Position numbers and translations under genes: made by a program. A stretch of 64,000 bases of DNA from Propionibacteriaceae bacterium (GTDB taxonomy: Bacteria; Actinomycetota; Actinomycetes; Propionibacteriales; Propionibacteriaceae): NCBI GenBank assembly GCA_031265875.1, contig JAISCA010000036.1:1-64000 (forward strand), in the 5' to 3' direction. A model generated the notes under the pieces. It saw only the letters and a program-made list of their open reading frames with translations, was not told where the DNA came from and did no database searches. Below are positions 25,215 through 33,753 of the stretch, in pieces (within the stretch, counting starts at the first letter, position 1; each line of letters opens with the position of its first letter).

Positions 25215-26908
25215 GTGATCTCTCCTTGACGGTGGGTGGGCAATTGCGGAATGGCTTGGATCAGTGACTGGGTGTACGGGTGACGAGGTTGGTCGAAGAC
25301 CGCCTCCACGTCGCCCTGCTCGACGACGAAGCCGTTGTTCATGACGATGACTTGGTCGACCAGGTGACGGACCACTCCGAGGTCGTGCGAGATGAAAGCC
25401 AGGGCGGTGCCGGTGGCGGAGTTGAGCTCGTTCAACAGGTCCAGCACCTGGGCTTGGATGGAGACGTCGAGGGCGGAGACCGGCTCGTCGCAGATGATGA
25501 CGGTGGGACGCAAAGCCAAGGCGCGACAGATGGCGACGCGCTGGGCTTGCCCACCAGACAGCAGGCGCGGGGAGACGCTTAGAACCCGTTCGGGCAGGCC
25601 GACGACGCCGAGCAGACGGCGGACCCGGTCCTGGACCTGATCCGGGTCGAGTTGGCCCAGGATCGGCTCGGCGATGATCTCAGCCACCGTGTAACGGGGA
25701 TCGAAGGAGCCGATGGAGTCCTGCGAGATGAACTGGACCTGTCGGCGCAAGCGGCGCCAAGCGGCCCGGTCCGACGTGGCCCAGGACTCGCCCGCCACCC
25801 GTACCTCGCCTTGGTCGGGCGCGATCAGGCCGAGCAGGACGCGGGCCAGGGTCGACTTGCCGGAGCCGGACTCGCCCACGATGCCGAGCTTCTGACCGGG
25901 GAACAGGCTCAGATCGACATCGGCCACGGCCCGGCGGCGCCCCCGGCCGCCGGGCAAGGGGAAGAACTTGGTCACTCCACTGGCCTGGAGGACCGGTTGA
26001 ACCGTCACTCCGTCGGCCGCCACACTGTAGAAACGAGGGTCGTCGACCTGATCCGTCCTGACCGGCGCGGCCAACTCGGCCGCCGCCACCAGATCGACCC
26101 GCCCCTGGCTGAGGCGCCGCCCGCGCGAGGCCTGCGACGGGATGGCGGACAGCAGGTCACGGGTGTACGGGTGGGCTGGGTGGGTCAAGACCTCCTCGGT
26201 GGGTCCTTCCTCGACCGCCAGGCCGTCGTTCATGACGATGACGTAGTCAGCCAGTTGTGAGACCACGGCCAGATCGTGGGAGATCACCAGCATGGCGGTG
26301 CCGCGCTCGCGGTGGGCCCGCAGCAAGGCCAAGATCTGAGCCTGGATGGTGACGTCGAGGGCGGTGGTGGGCTCATCCACCACTAGCAGGTCGGGTTGGC
26401 CGGCCAGTCCGGAAGCGATCAAGGCCCGTTGACGCAGGCCGCCGGACAGCTGGTGGGCGTATTGCTTGGCCCGGAACTCGGGATCGTCGACGCCGACGTC
26501 GCGCAGCAAGTCCTGGACCCGTTGGTCGATCTGCCGGCGCGGCACCACCTTATGGGCCCGTAGCACCTCGCTGATCTCTTGCTGGACCGTGCGCAGCGGA
26601 TCCAAGGCGGTCAGGGCGTCTTGCAGCACGAAACCGATGGCGCCGCCGCGCAGTTGGCGCCACTGACGCTCGGACAAGCTCAAGGCGTCCCGGCCGGCGA
26701 CCTCGAAACGATCGGCTGTGACGACGGAGTCCGGCCCGGTCAAGCCGACGATGCTGCGAGCCGTGACCGACTTGCCGGAACCCGACTCGCCGACCAGGGC
26801 GACGGCTTGGCCGGGCCTGACGCTGAGAGACAGACCCTTGACGGCGTCGACTCGGTGACGGCCGGTGAAGGAGACTGACAGATTGTCGATGGAGACTAAG
26901 GCGGTCAT
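25211..26908 (-). CDS. oligopeptide ABC importer, fused double ATPase (DppD-DppF type)
   Basis: 565 residues containing two complete ABC domains. Domain 1 has Walker A GESGSGKSVTA, signature LSGGLRQRALIASGL and Walker B LLVVDEPTTALDV. Domain 2 (from about residue 310) has GESGSGKSTLA, LLSGGQAQRVAICRAL and VIICDEPVSALDV. Each ends with the oligopeptide-type HPYT extension (AHPYTRDLLSAIP and RHPYTQSLIQAIP). The fusion replaces the two separate ATPases of most Opp/Dpp systems and gives the importer both catalytic halves in one chain. The start is three bases after the upstream permease. Confidence 0.95.
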   Translation of the reverse strand: MTALVSIDNLSVSFTGRHRVDAVKGLSLSVRPGQAVALVGESGSGKSVTARSIVGLTGPDSVVTADRFEVAGRDALSLSERQWRQLRGGAIGFVLQDALTALDPLRTVQQEISEVLRAHKVVPRRQIDQRVQDLLRDVGVDDPEFRAKQYAHQLSGGLRQRALIASGLAGQPDLLVVDEPTTALDVTIQAQILALLRAHRERGTAMLVISHDLAVVSQLADYVIVMNDGLAVEEGPTEEVLTHPAHPYTRDLLSAIPSQASRGRRLSQGRVDLVAAAELAAPVRTDQVDDPRFYSVAADGVTVQPVLQASGVTKFFPLPGGRGRRRAVADVDLSLFPGQKLGIVGESGSGKSTLARVLLGLIAPDQGEVRVAGESWATSDRAAWRRLRRQVQFISQDSIGSFDPRYTVAEIIAEPILGQLDPDQVQDRVRRLLGVVGLPERVLSVSPRLLSGGQAQRVAICRALALRPTVIICDEPVSALDVSIQAQVLDLLNELNSATGTALAFISHDLGVVRHLVDQVIVMNNGFVVEQGDVEAVFDQPRHPYTQSLIQAIPQLPTHRQGEIT

Positions 26909-26911
26909 ACC

Positions 26912-27727
26912 TCAGAACCTCCGCTCGTAACGACGTTGCAGCCAACGGCCGACCACGGTGGCGGAGATGACGACCGTGGTCAGAGCCACACCGGGGAAGA
27001 CGCCGGTCCACCAGGCCACTCTGAGGTAGTTGCGTGAGTCGGACAGCATCAGACCCCATTCGGCCGTCGGTGGCTGCGGTCCGAGCCCCAAGAAGCTCAT
27101 GCCGGAGCTGCCGATGATGGCCCCGCCCAGACCCAGCGTGGCCAAGATGGGCAGTGGGCCGAGGGCGTTGGGCAGGACGTGGCGCAGAATGATCCGCCAG
27201 CGCGGCAGGGCGTAGGTCGAAGCCTGTTCGACGTAACCGGAGGTGCGAGCGACCTGGACCTGGCTACGGACGACGCGGGCGAAACTGGGGATGCCGCCCA
27301 GGCCGAGGGCCAGGATCAGATTGGGCACGCCCGGGCCGGTGAAGGCGATGAAGACGAGGGCCAACAGGATGCTGGGGAAGGCGCACAGGATGTCGATGGC
27401 GCGCGAGATGAGTTGGTCCAGCCAGTTCGGGCCAGCTCCGGCCAGCAGGCCCAGGACGGTGCCGGCTAGAACCGAGACGACGACGGCCCCGAGACCGATG
27501 ATGAGGGAGTGGCGGGCCCCGTAGATGATCCGGGCCAAGAGGTCGCGGCCCTGCAGGTCGGTGCCGACCAGGTGCTGGGCGCTGGGCGGCTGGTTCGACT
27601 CCAACGGGTTGGCGTACAAAGGGTCGATGGCAGTCAGAAGGGAGGGCCAGACGGCCGCCAGGACGGCCAGGCCGAGCAGCAGGCTGGCCAGGATGACGGA
27701 CCAGCGCAGTCGAAGCGGACGGGACAT
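26912..27727 (-). CDS. oligopeptide ABC importer permease (DppC type)
   Basis: 271 residues, about six transmembrane segments. The N-terminus has the DppC-type LVGTDLQGRDLLARIIYGAR motif, and the EAA loop that contacts the ATPase lies in YVEQASTYALPRWRIILRHVLPNA. The short N-terminal cytoplasmic segment precedes the first helix (VILASLLLGLAVLAAVWPSL). It lies six bases downstream of the partner permease and three upstream of the ATPase. Confidence 0.93.
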   Translation of the reverse strand: MSRPLRLRWSVILASLLLGLAVLAAVWPSLLTAIDPLYANPLESNQPPSAQHLVGTDLQGRDLLARIIYGARHSLIIGLGAVVVSVLAGTVLGLLAGAGPNWLDQLISRAIDILCAFPSILLALVFIAFTGPGVPNLILALGLGGIPSFARVVRSQVQVARTSGYVEQASTYALPRWRIILRHVLPNALGPLPILATLGLGGAIIGSSGMSFLGLGPQPPTAEWGLMLSDSRNYLRVAWWTGVFPGVALTTVVISATVVGRWLQRRYERRF

Positions 27728-27733
27728 GGCGCC

Positions 27734-28789
27734 TCAGGCTTTCCCGCCCGCCCGCAGGCGGGGATCGAGCAGGATGCCGACCAAATCAGCCACGGTGGAG
27801 GCCACCACATAAGCGAAGGTCGTGACCAAGGCGATGCCGAGGATGAGGGGGATGTCCTTGACTTGGACGCCGCTGACCGCGATCTGACCCAGACCGGGGC
27901 GGGCGAAGACGGTCTCGGTGATGACGGCCCCGCCCAGTAGGCCGCCGGCGATCAGACCGATCAGGGAGATGGCGGGCAGTGAGGCGTGACGCAAAGCGTG
28001 GTGGCTCCGGACCTGAGCCCAGGTCAACCCCCGGGTGCGGGCGGTCAGGCTGAAGGGCTGCTCCAGCGCCCGGTCGATGCCGTCGCGCAGGACCTGGGCC
28101 AGGTAGAAACCCATGGGCAAGGCGATGGCCGCCACCGGCAGGACCAGGGACTCCCAACTGGTGTAGTCGATGACGGAGAACCAGCCCAGGCGGAAGGAGA
28201 AGACAGCCAACAAGACGATGCCGATCCAAAAGGGTGGAGCGGACAGGAAGACCAATTCGAGAGTGTTGACGATCGGCCGTACCAGTGGAGTCCGGCCGGT
28301 GGTGGCGTAGGCCAGCAGGAAACCGATCACGATGGCGCAGACCAAAGCGGTGGCGGCCAGTTGGAAGGTCGGCCCCATCAATTCGCCGATCAGCTCGCCG
28401 ACTGGTTTGCGCAGGGTGTAGCTGGTGCCCAGGTCGCCGGTCGGTATGCGCCTGAGATAGATCAGGTACTGCAGCCAGATGGGTTGGTCCAGGCCCCAGC
28501 GGGAGATGGTCGAGGCCCGTAAGACCTCGTCGTTGCGGTTTTCGCCCAAGAGCAGAGAGACGGTGTCGCCCGGCATCAGATGGACGGCGACGAAGGTGAC
28601 CGTGATGGCGGCCCAGAGCACGAAGACGGCTTGGGCCAAACGGAACCCGATCAGCCGCCCGATCGCCCAGCCCCGTCGGCGCTGCTCGGTCTTGGAGTCG
28701 TCGACGACGCCGATCAGTTCGGTCTGCGCCGGCAACCAGGTGTGGTCGAGATGGTACGACCAGGCGGGCTGGACGACCTTGCTTGTCAT
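27734..28789 (-). CDS. oligopeptide ABC importer permease (DppB type)
   Basis: 351 residues, first gene of the importer operon. DppB hallmarks are FVAVHLMPGDTVSLLLGENR, WGLDQPIWLQYLIYLRRIPT and GDLGTSY. The coupling loop is RTRGLTWAQVRSHHALRHA. An unusual hydrophilic N-terminal extension of about 50 residues precedes the first helix. The ATG has a GAGGAAG site, so the extension is probably real. Five or six transmembrane segments follow. Confidence 0.92.
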   Translation of the reverse strand: MTSKVVQPAWSYHLDHTWLPAQTELIGVVDDSKTEQRRRGWAIGRLIGFRLAQAVFVLWAAITVTFVAVHLMPGDTVSLLLGENRNDEVLRASTISRWGLDQPIWLQYLIYLRRIPTGDLGTSYTLRKPVGELIGELMGPTFQLAATALVCAIVIGFLLAYATTGRTPLVRPIVNTLELVFLSAPPFWIGIVLLAVFSFRLGWFSVIDYTSWESLVLPVAAIALPMGFYLAQVLRDGIDRALEQPFSLTARTRGLTWAQVRSHHALRHASLPAISLIGLIAGGLLGGAVITETVFARPGLGQIAVSGVQVKDIPLILGIALVTTFAYVVASTVADLVGILLDPRLRAGGKA

Positions 28790-29277
28790 GGCTTCCTCAT
28801 CAGTCGGACTCAGGCCAGCGCTGGGCGGCTGGGTGTCAATGGGTACGGGACCGGATTTAGGGCCGGCCTATTCGACCGCGACTCACGACCCGGTCGGCTC
28901 GGCGGCTAAGTCGTGAGTCGGCGGCCGGTCAGGACCGACAGCTGGCCGTTGACAGGCTCAGCCCTGGCCCGACCCTCCTGGACCGATCAGCGACAGCGAC
29001 AACAACGACAAGCCGGGCAGCGAAGGAAGGCCAGGCCATCGAATGTCAACGCAATGAGCATCAGGGTTCCGATCAGAGACGGGACGATGGCGTATACATT
29101 TGCACGCACTTGCCCACAAGTCAAAGCGAGCGGCTAGCGCGTCGTCCGCCGCGGCCCGGCTGGCCCGACCGCCCCTCGTCTCCGGACGACGATCGGCCCG
29201 GGGTCAGCCTCAGGTATGAGCGAGGTTCATCCCGGGGGAGGACGCCAACCGTTCGTCCGGGCGCCTAGGCTGACCGC
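28790..29277. other. divergent intergenic region between the peptide importer and an ABC exporter
   Basis: No gene is convincing here. The only structure I see is the perfect 11-bp inverted repeat at 28879-28920. The start codon of the exporter ATPase (29278) lacks a clear ribosome-binding site, and a TAGGCT seven bases upstream would be compatible with a leaderless transcript, though no matching -35 is evident. Confidence 0.5.
28879..28920. promoter_or_regulatory. 11-bp perfect inverted repeat upstream of the peptide importer
   Basis: CGACTCACGAC (28879-28889) and GTCGTGAGTCG (28910-28920) are separated by 20 bases, about 90 bases upstream of the DppB-type permease start. It could be a regulator operator or an RNA hairpin in the leader. 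Confidence 0.45.
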
Positions 29278-30303
29278 ATGAGCGACTCTTTGCCCGAGCT
29301 CCGGCCAGACGACGCCCCCGATCCGCCCGCCCCGGACGTCTCACCCACCGTGTCCGCGCCCGCCCCGGAAGAGCCGCTGGGCCGCGACCCTGGCATCCGG
29401 GCCGAGTTGGTCAAGCGCGCCTTCGGTCAGGTCAAGGCGGTCGACGGCGTCACCTTCGAAGCTCCGGCCGCCGCCATCACGGCCTTGATCGGCCCGAACG
29501 GCTCCGGCAAGACGACTCTGCTGCTGATCCTGGCCGGACTGCTCAAGCCCGACTCCGGTTCGGTCCAGGTGGCCGGCTTCGATCCGGTCACCGGCAACCT
29601 CGACCTGCGCGCCCGGGTGGGCTGGATGCCGGACGCCTTCGGCACCTGGGACACCTTGACCCCGTTCGAGATCCTCACCACCTTCGCCCGCGCCTACGGC
29701 CTGAGCGCCACCCAAAGCCGCCAGCGGGCCGACCAGTTGCTGAGCCAGGTCCATCTGACCGAGTTCGCCCGCTCCCCGGCCCGGGTCTTGTCGCGCGGCC
29801 AGAAACAACGCCTGGGCCTGGCCCGGGCCTTGGTGCACGACCCCGAGGTGCTGCTGTTGGACGAGCCGGCCTCCGGCCTCGACCCCCGCTCCCGGATCGA
29901 ATTGCGCGACACCCTGCGCGACCTGGCCCAGGCCGGCAAAACCGTATTGGTCTCCTCCCACGTCCTCAGCGAATTGGAGGAGGTCTACGACCACGCCGTC
30001 TTCTTGTCCCACGGCCGTACAGTCGCGCCGCCGCCGGCCTCGGAGCGCCCGGTCTCGGCTAGAGGTTGGCGAGTGCACGCCCTCGACCCGGCCAGCTTGC
30101 GCGGCTTCTTGGACGACGCTGGCATCCCTTGGCAGGCTGGCGCCGGCGCCTCCGGCGAGGTCATCCTCGATCTGACCGGGCCCGAGTCAGCCAGCCAGAT
30201 CCTGCGCGCCGCCGTCGCCGCCGGCGTCCCGGTGCACACCATCGCCCCCTTGGCCGGACGATTGGAAGAGGCCTACCTGGCCCTGGACGAGGAGCGCAAA
30301 TGA
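29278..30303 (+). CDS. ABC transporter ATPase (ABC-2 exporter type)
   Basis: 341 residues. Walker A GPNGSGKTTL (about residue 76), signature LSRGQKQRLGLARALV, Walker B VLLLDEPASGLDP and switch His in VLVSSHVLSELEEVYDHAVF define a DrrA/CcmA-like exporter ATPase. The first 40 residues are Pro/Asp-rich and probably disordered. The C-terminal 80 residues are a small regulatory domain common in ABC-2 ATPases. The stop overlaps the permease start (ATGA). The substrate is unknown. Confidence 0.93.
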   Translation: MSDSLPELRPDDAPDPPAPDVSPTVSAPAPEEPLGRDPGIRAELVKRAFGQVKAVDGVTFEAPAAAITALIGPNGSGKTTLLLILAGLLKPDSGSVQVAGFDPVTGNLDLRARVGWMPDAFGTWDTLTPFEILTTFARAYGLSATQSRQRADQLLSQVHLTEFARSPARVLSRGQKQRLGLARALVHDPEVLLLDEPASGLDPRSRIELRDTLRDLAQAGKTVLVSSHVLSELEEVYDHAVFLSHGRTVAPPPASERPVSARGWRVHALDPASLRGFLDDAGIPWQAGAGASGEVILDLTGPESASQILRAAVAAGVPVHTIAPLAGRLEEAYLALDEERK

Positions 30304-31820
30304 AAACCTGGTCTCTCAGCTGGAACGGCCTGCGCACAGTGGCCGGTCTGGAACTGCGCCAACGGGTCCGCTCCAAGCGCTGGCTGGCCGCCCTGATCGT
30401 CTGGTTCGTCGTCATCGGCGGAATCACCAGCCTCGTTCTGGCCGCCGCCGGCCTGTTCGCCCCCCAACCGCCTCAGGTCTGGTGCCAGATCAGCGAGGAC
30501 GGCGGCCAGGACTGCACGATGCCGACGACGGAACTGTCCCAGCCAGTCGACCTGGTCTCTTACACCAGCCACCCGGTCTGTCACATCGACGTCGCCGGCC
30601 GGATCGACTGCCGGGTCGAGTCGCCCTGTCCGCCTGGCTCCGGGACCTGCCCGGAGCCGGCCCCCACCCAGCCGTCCCAGTCCTGCCTGACCGCCCCGGA
30701 CGGCTCCGTCACCTGCGGCAATCCGACCCCGGACCAGAGCACCGGGCTGGATCAGATCGTTCAGACGGTTTGCACCCTCGACGCCGACGGTCAAGGTTCC
30801 TGCCGCTACGAGGCCTTACACGATTGGCAACCCAGCACGGGGCCGTTGGTCTTCTCCTTGGTGACGATGCTCGTGCTCGGCCTGGGGCTATTGGTCACCC
30901 CGGCTCTGACCTCGACCTCGATCAACGGCGACCGTCAAGCCGGCACCTTGGCCACCCTCCAAGCCACCAAACTGTCCGCCGCCGAGTTGGCCCTGGGCAA
31001 GCTGACGGCCGCCTGGGTCACCATGTTGGCCTTCGCCCTGGCCGCCCTGCCCTGGTTGGTCGTCGGCGTCGTCATCAGCGGCAGCTCGATCTGGCAGGTG
31101 GCGGTCTGCTTCGGCGTTATGTTGATCGAGTTGGCCATCGTCTGCGCCATCGGCCTGGGTTGGTCGGCTCTGATCAACCGCGCTTCCGGATCGACCCTGC
31201 TGACCTACGCCAGCGTGGTCGTCCTGAGCGTGCTCAGCATAATTTTGGTCGCTTTGCTGACCATCCTGTCCGCCCGACCGACCGAGGTGCGGGTCTGGGG
31301 TCTACCGGCCCATGTGCAGCAGGAGTGGGACCGGCAGATCGAGCAGTACTGGCAGGAACAAAGTGAAGGCGCCAGTGGGGCCGTCTATCCGGCCCCGCCG
31401 GTCGGGCAATGCCGTTGGCAGACCGAATCCCTCTCCCTCGAACACGGCGAGCGGATCTGGTGGCTGGCGGCGGCCAACCCCTTCGTCATCCTGGCCGACG
31501 CCGCTCCCAAGCCGAGCGTCGCCCAGGACTACCCGGACCTCTACGCCTATCACTCCGGCGACGTCCTCTTCAACATCCGCCATGTCATCCGCCAAGTCGC
31601 GGCCGGTCCGGCTCTGGAGTACGACCGCTGCCCTTACGCCGACCTGGGCGTCGCCCAAGCCGCCAGTCCGGTCAAGCCCCACCCGATCAGCGGCCAAGGC
31701 CCGATCTGGCCCTGGGGCCTGGCCTTCAACCTGGCCCTGGGCGTCTTCTTCTTCTGGATCGCCGTCAAACGCCTGGCCGTGCCCTACGGCCGCCTGCCCA
31801 AGGACACCCGGGTGGCTTGA
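30300..31820 (+). CDS. ABC-2 type permease with Cys-rich extracytoplasmic loop
   Basis: 506 residues from ATG 30300, overlapping the ATPase stop. TM1 (about 25-48) is followed by a long outside segment (about 60-170) containing four CxxxxxxxxxC loops: CQISEDGGQDC, CHIDVAGRIDC, CLTAPDGSVTC and CTLDADGQGSC. Each has ten-residue Cys spacing and a central Gly. About five more helices follow, with the ABC-2 coupling region SINGDRQAGTLATLQATKLS. A second outside region (about 330-460) has two further Cys, and a last helix ends the protein. It works with the ATPase upstream as an exporter of unknown substrate; the Cys loops look disulphide-bonded. Confidence 0.88.
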   Translation: MKTWSLSWNGLRTVAGLELRQRVRSKRWLAALIVWFVVIGGITSLVLAAAGLFAPQPPQVWCQISEDGGQDCTMPTTELSQPVDLVSYTSHPVCHIDVAGRIDCRVESPCPPGSGTCPEPAPTQPSQSCLTAPDGSVTCGNPTPDQSTGLDQIVQTVCTLDADGQGSCRYEALHDWQPSTGPLVFSLVTMLVLGLGLLVTPALTSTSINGDRQAGTLATLQATKLSAAELALGKLTAAWVTMLAFALAALPWLVVGVVISGSSIWQVAVCFGVMLIELAIVCAIGLGWSALINRASGSTLLTYASVVVLSVLSIILVALLTILSARPTEVRVWGLPAHVQQEWDRQIEQYWQEQSEGASGAVYPAPPVGQCRWQTESLSLEHGERIWWLAAANPFVILADAAPKPSVAQDYPDLYAYHSGDVLFNIRHVIRQVAAGPALEYDRCPYADLGVAQAASPVKPHPISGQGPIWPWGLAFNLALGVFFFWIAVKRLAVPYGRLPKDTRVA

Positions 31821-31857
31821 CCCGGCATGGTTTGATCCGGACAGGTAGGCGCCGCAA

Positions 31858-31895
31858 CCGCTCTGTCGGCGACATTCCCGCCGCCGACAGAGCGG
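31858..31895. terminator. 14-bp perfect hairpin after the ABC exporter genes
   Basis: Arms CCGCTCTGTCGGCG (31858-31871) and CGCCGACAGAGCGG (31882-31895) with a ten-base loop. No T-run follows, as is common in actinobacterial terminators. The rest of 31821-32062 has no gene. Confidence 0.65.
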
Positions 31896-32062
31896 TCGGG
31901 TACGCCGACACGCCGAAATCGATGGCAGAACCCTCCGATCGGCGACGCCCCCTTCGCTGAGAGGGCTTTCGCCGGAGCTATACGACGGCGTCCGGTGGCG
32001 GACTGGAGCAGTGGCGAATTTCGCACTGTTGGGAGCCGTGAGATAGACTGCTCGTCGCTCTA

Positions 32063-32135
<73 letters not shown>

Positions 32136-32175
32136 CTGGTCCGCCGTTCGTGGTTCGAGTGAATCGCTGGATCAC

Positions 32176-33114
32176 ATGGGCGCGGTGGAGACCTCTCGGC
32201 CTGGCAGGCCGATCGAGGGTTGCCGTCATGGCCGGGTCCGGCATCGTCATGGGACCGTGGGCGGCCGTGGTTGCGGCTGCGGTTGCCCTTCGTGTCACGC
32301 GGCGGCGAGGGCTTATAAGAAGTCGTGGGATCGCGCTAGTCATTTGGGGTCGTGTCGTCTGGTGTCGACCGATGGTGCGCGTGAGCGGTTGGCCGCGTTT
32401 GCGGCGGCGGGCGTCTCGCAGAGGCGGTTGGCGGTGGTGCTGGGCGTCGGCGAGAGCACGGTCTCAAGGTTGCGGACGGGTTCCGGCTCGGCGAGGACGC
32501 ATCCTGATTTGACGGGTCGTGTGGCCGAGTTGGATTGGTCGGCCGTGCGGAGTCCGATGGGGACGCGCCGGAGGATCCAGGCCCTGGTGGCCCAGGGGTG
32601 GGATCTGTCGGTCCTTGCGGGCGAGTTGGGCGTCACCCGAAAGCATTTGTGGCGGGTCGTTTGGGGCGAGAGGTCGGCGTCGGACATTTTGATCGACGAC
32701 GTGGCCGGGGTCTACGACAGGTTGTGGGGTGTCGATCCGGTGTCGTGTGGCGTTAGCCGGCACCAGGTCGCCACGACCAGGCTGTGGGCGGCGGAGGCTG
32801 GTTGGGTCGGTCCGCTGTGTTGGGACGACGATGAGATCGATGATCCGGCGGCGGCCCCGGCGGGCTTGTCGGGTGGCCTGGATGGCCCGGTCGAGGTGGT
32901 CGATCCAGTGGTGGCATCTGCGGCGGCGTTGGCTGAGAGTTTGCTCGAATTGTTGGCCGCCGGGGTGCATCCTGACGTGGCGGCGGCGCGTTGCGGCTAT
33001 CGGCAGCGGGAGTCGGTGATTCGGCGGTTGCGGAGAGCGCAGGAACGGGCCACTGGCACGACGTGGTTGCGGTTGGAATCGGCCGCCACCCAGTTGAGAA
33101 TCATCGATCGCTAG
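32176..33114 (+). CDS. HTH protein with N-terminal Cys/His motif, first gene of the mobile element
   Basis: 312 residues from ATG 32176; GTG 32128 would start inside tRNA-Lys. The N-terminus EGCRHGRVRHRHGTVGGRGC followed by GCGCPSCHAA is the CxH...CxCxxC signature found on HTH proteins of actinobacterial phages and integrated elements. ERLAAFAAAGVSQRRLAVVL plus GVGESTVSRLRTG is a helix-turn-helix. A second HTH-like stretch is VLAGELGVTRKHLWRVVWG and a third is CGYRQRESVIRRLRRAQ. It is probably a regulator or recombination-directionality factor of the element; I cannot name it. Codons here use more TTG and GTG than the chromosomal genes to the left. Confidence 0.7.
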   Translation: MGAVETSRPGRPIEGCRHGRVRHRHGTVGGRGCGCGCPSCHAAARAYKKSWDRASHLGSCRLVSTDGARERLAAFAAAGVSQRRLAVVLGVGESTVSRLRTGSGSARTHPDLTGRVAELDWSAVRSPMGTRRRIQALVAQGWDLSVLAGELGVTRKHLWRVVWGERSASDILIDDVAGVYDRLWGVDPVSCGVSRHQVATTRLWAAEAGWVGPLCWDDDEIDDPAAAPAGLSGGLDGPVEVVDPVVASAAALAESLLELLAAGVHPDVAAARCGYRQRESVIRRLRRAQERATGTTWLRLESAATQLRIIDR

Positions 33115-33753
33115 GCCCTCCCTCATGCGATCCCCCGAAACGTTCGAGGCCCACCCGGTCGGGTGGGTCGCAGATAAGGATTCACAAAACCACTACCCAA
33201 CCGCTGTGGACGGGTCCGTGGGAGATGGCCGAGCGGATTCTTCCCCCGGATTGAAGAAGTTGAACGCACAGGCACCCGGGGACAATTCTGATTGGGTTTT
33301 GACGCGATCAGTGAGTACATGCGGCCGGGTGCGAGTGACCCATAGGCCCCGGCCGGCTTATCCCCAACCTGGACGACCAGGCCTACGTATTGGGCTGGTT
33401 CACCGGCCCGACGCCGCATCGCAGTCGCGTGGCCGGCCGCCGACGGACCACACGGAGGCCGTCACGACCACTTCGCCCACAACCGAAACCAAAGAAGAAC
33501 GGAGGACCGCTGGCTGGCGGTCCTCCGTTTGCGTTTCTGCAGCCACCCCTTGCCCCCACAAGGAGGTGGTTTGCCTGGTCCAAGTCTAGGCGGTTCCCCT
33601 TCTTTCGTGGCGTCCCCGAGCGGTGGCGTCGCCTGTTCAGCGCGTCTTGAACCGCCTGCCCGCCGGGGTCCGATCGATGGCCGGACCGGCTGGAGAGCGC
33701 CCAGGAACCGACGCAGCTATTACCGGTCGACTGGTCTTAGGGAGGTCAGGCGG
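33115..33753. other. gene-poor region upstream of the Rep-like gene
   Basis: Several short frames are open here, but none has a convincing start or family resemblance. Contents seen: a DnaA-box-like TTATCCCCA (33358-33366), a strong hairpin (33498-33529), and CGGATTGAAGAAGT (33247-33260), which recurs at 34924-34937 at the end of the next gene. A replication origin is possible but unsupported beyond position. Confidence 0.4.
33498..33529 (+). terminator. 13-bp perfect hairpin upstream of the Rep-like gene
   Basis: AACGGAGGACCGC (33498-33510) and GCGGTCCTCCGTT (33517-33529) with a six-base loop, followed by TGCGTTT. It looks like an intrinsic terminator; given its position it could also be an origin structure. 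Confidence 0.6.

Noticed and set aside
33358..33366. DnaA-box-like TTATCCCCA near the Rep-like gene
   Set aside because: A single imperfect box in a GC-rich region is not evidence of an origin.
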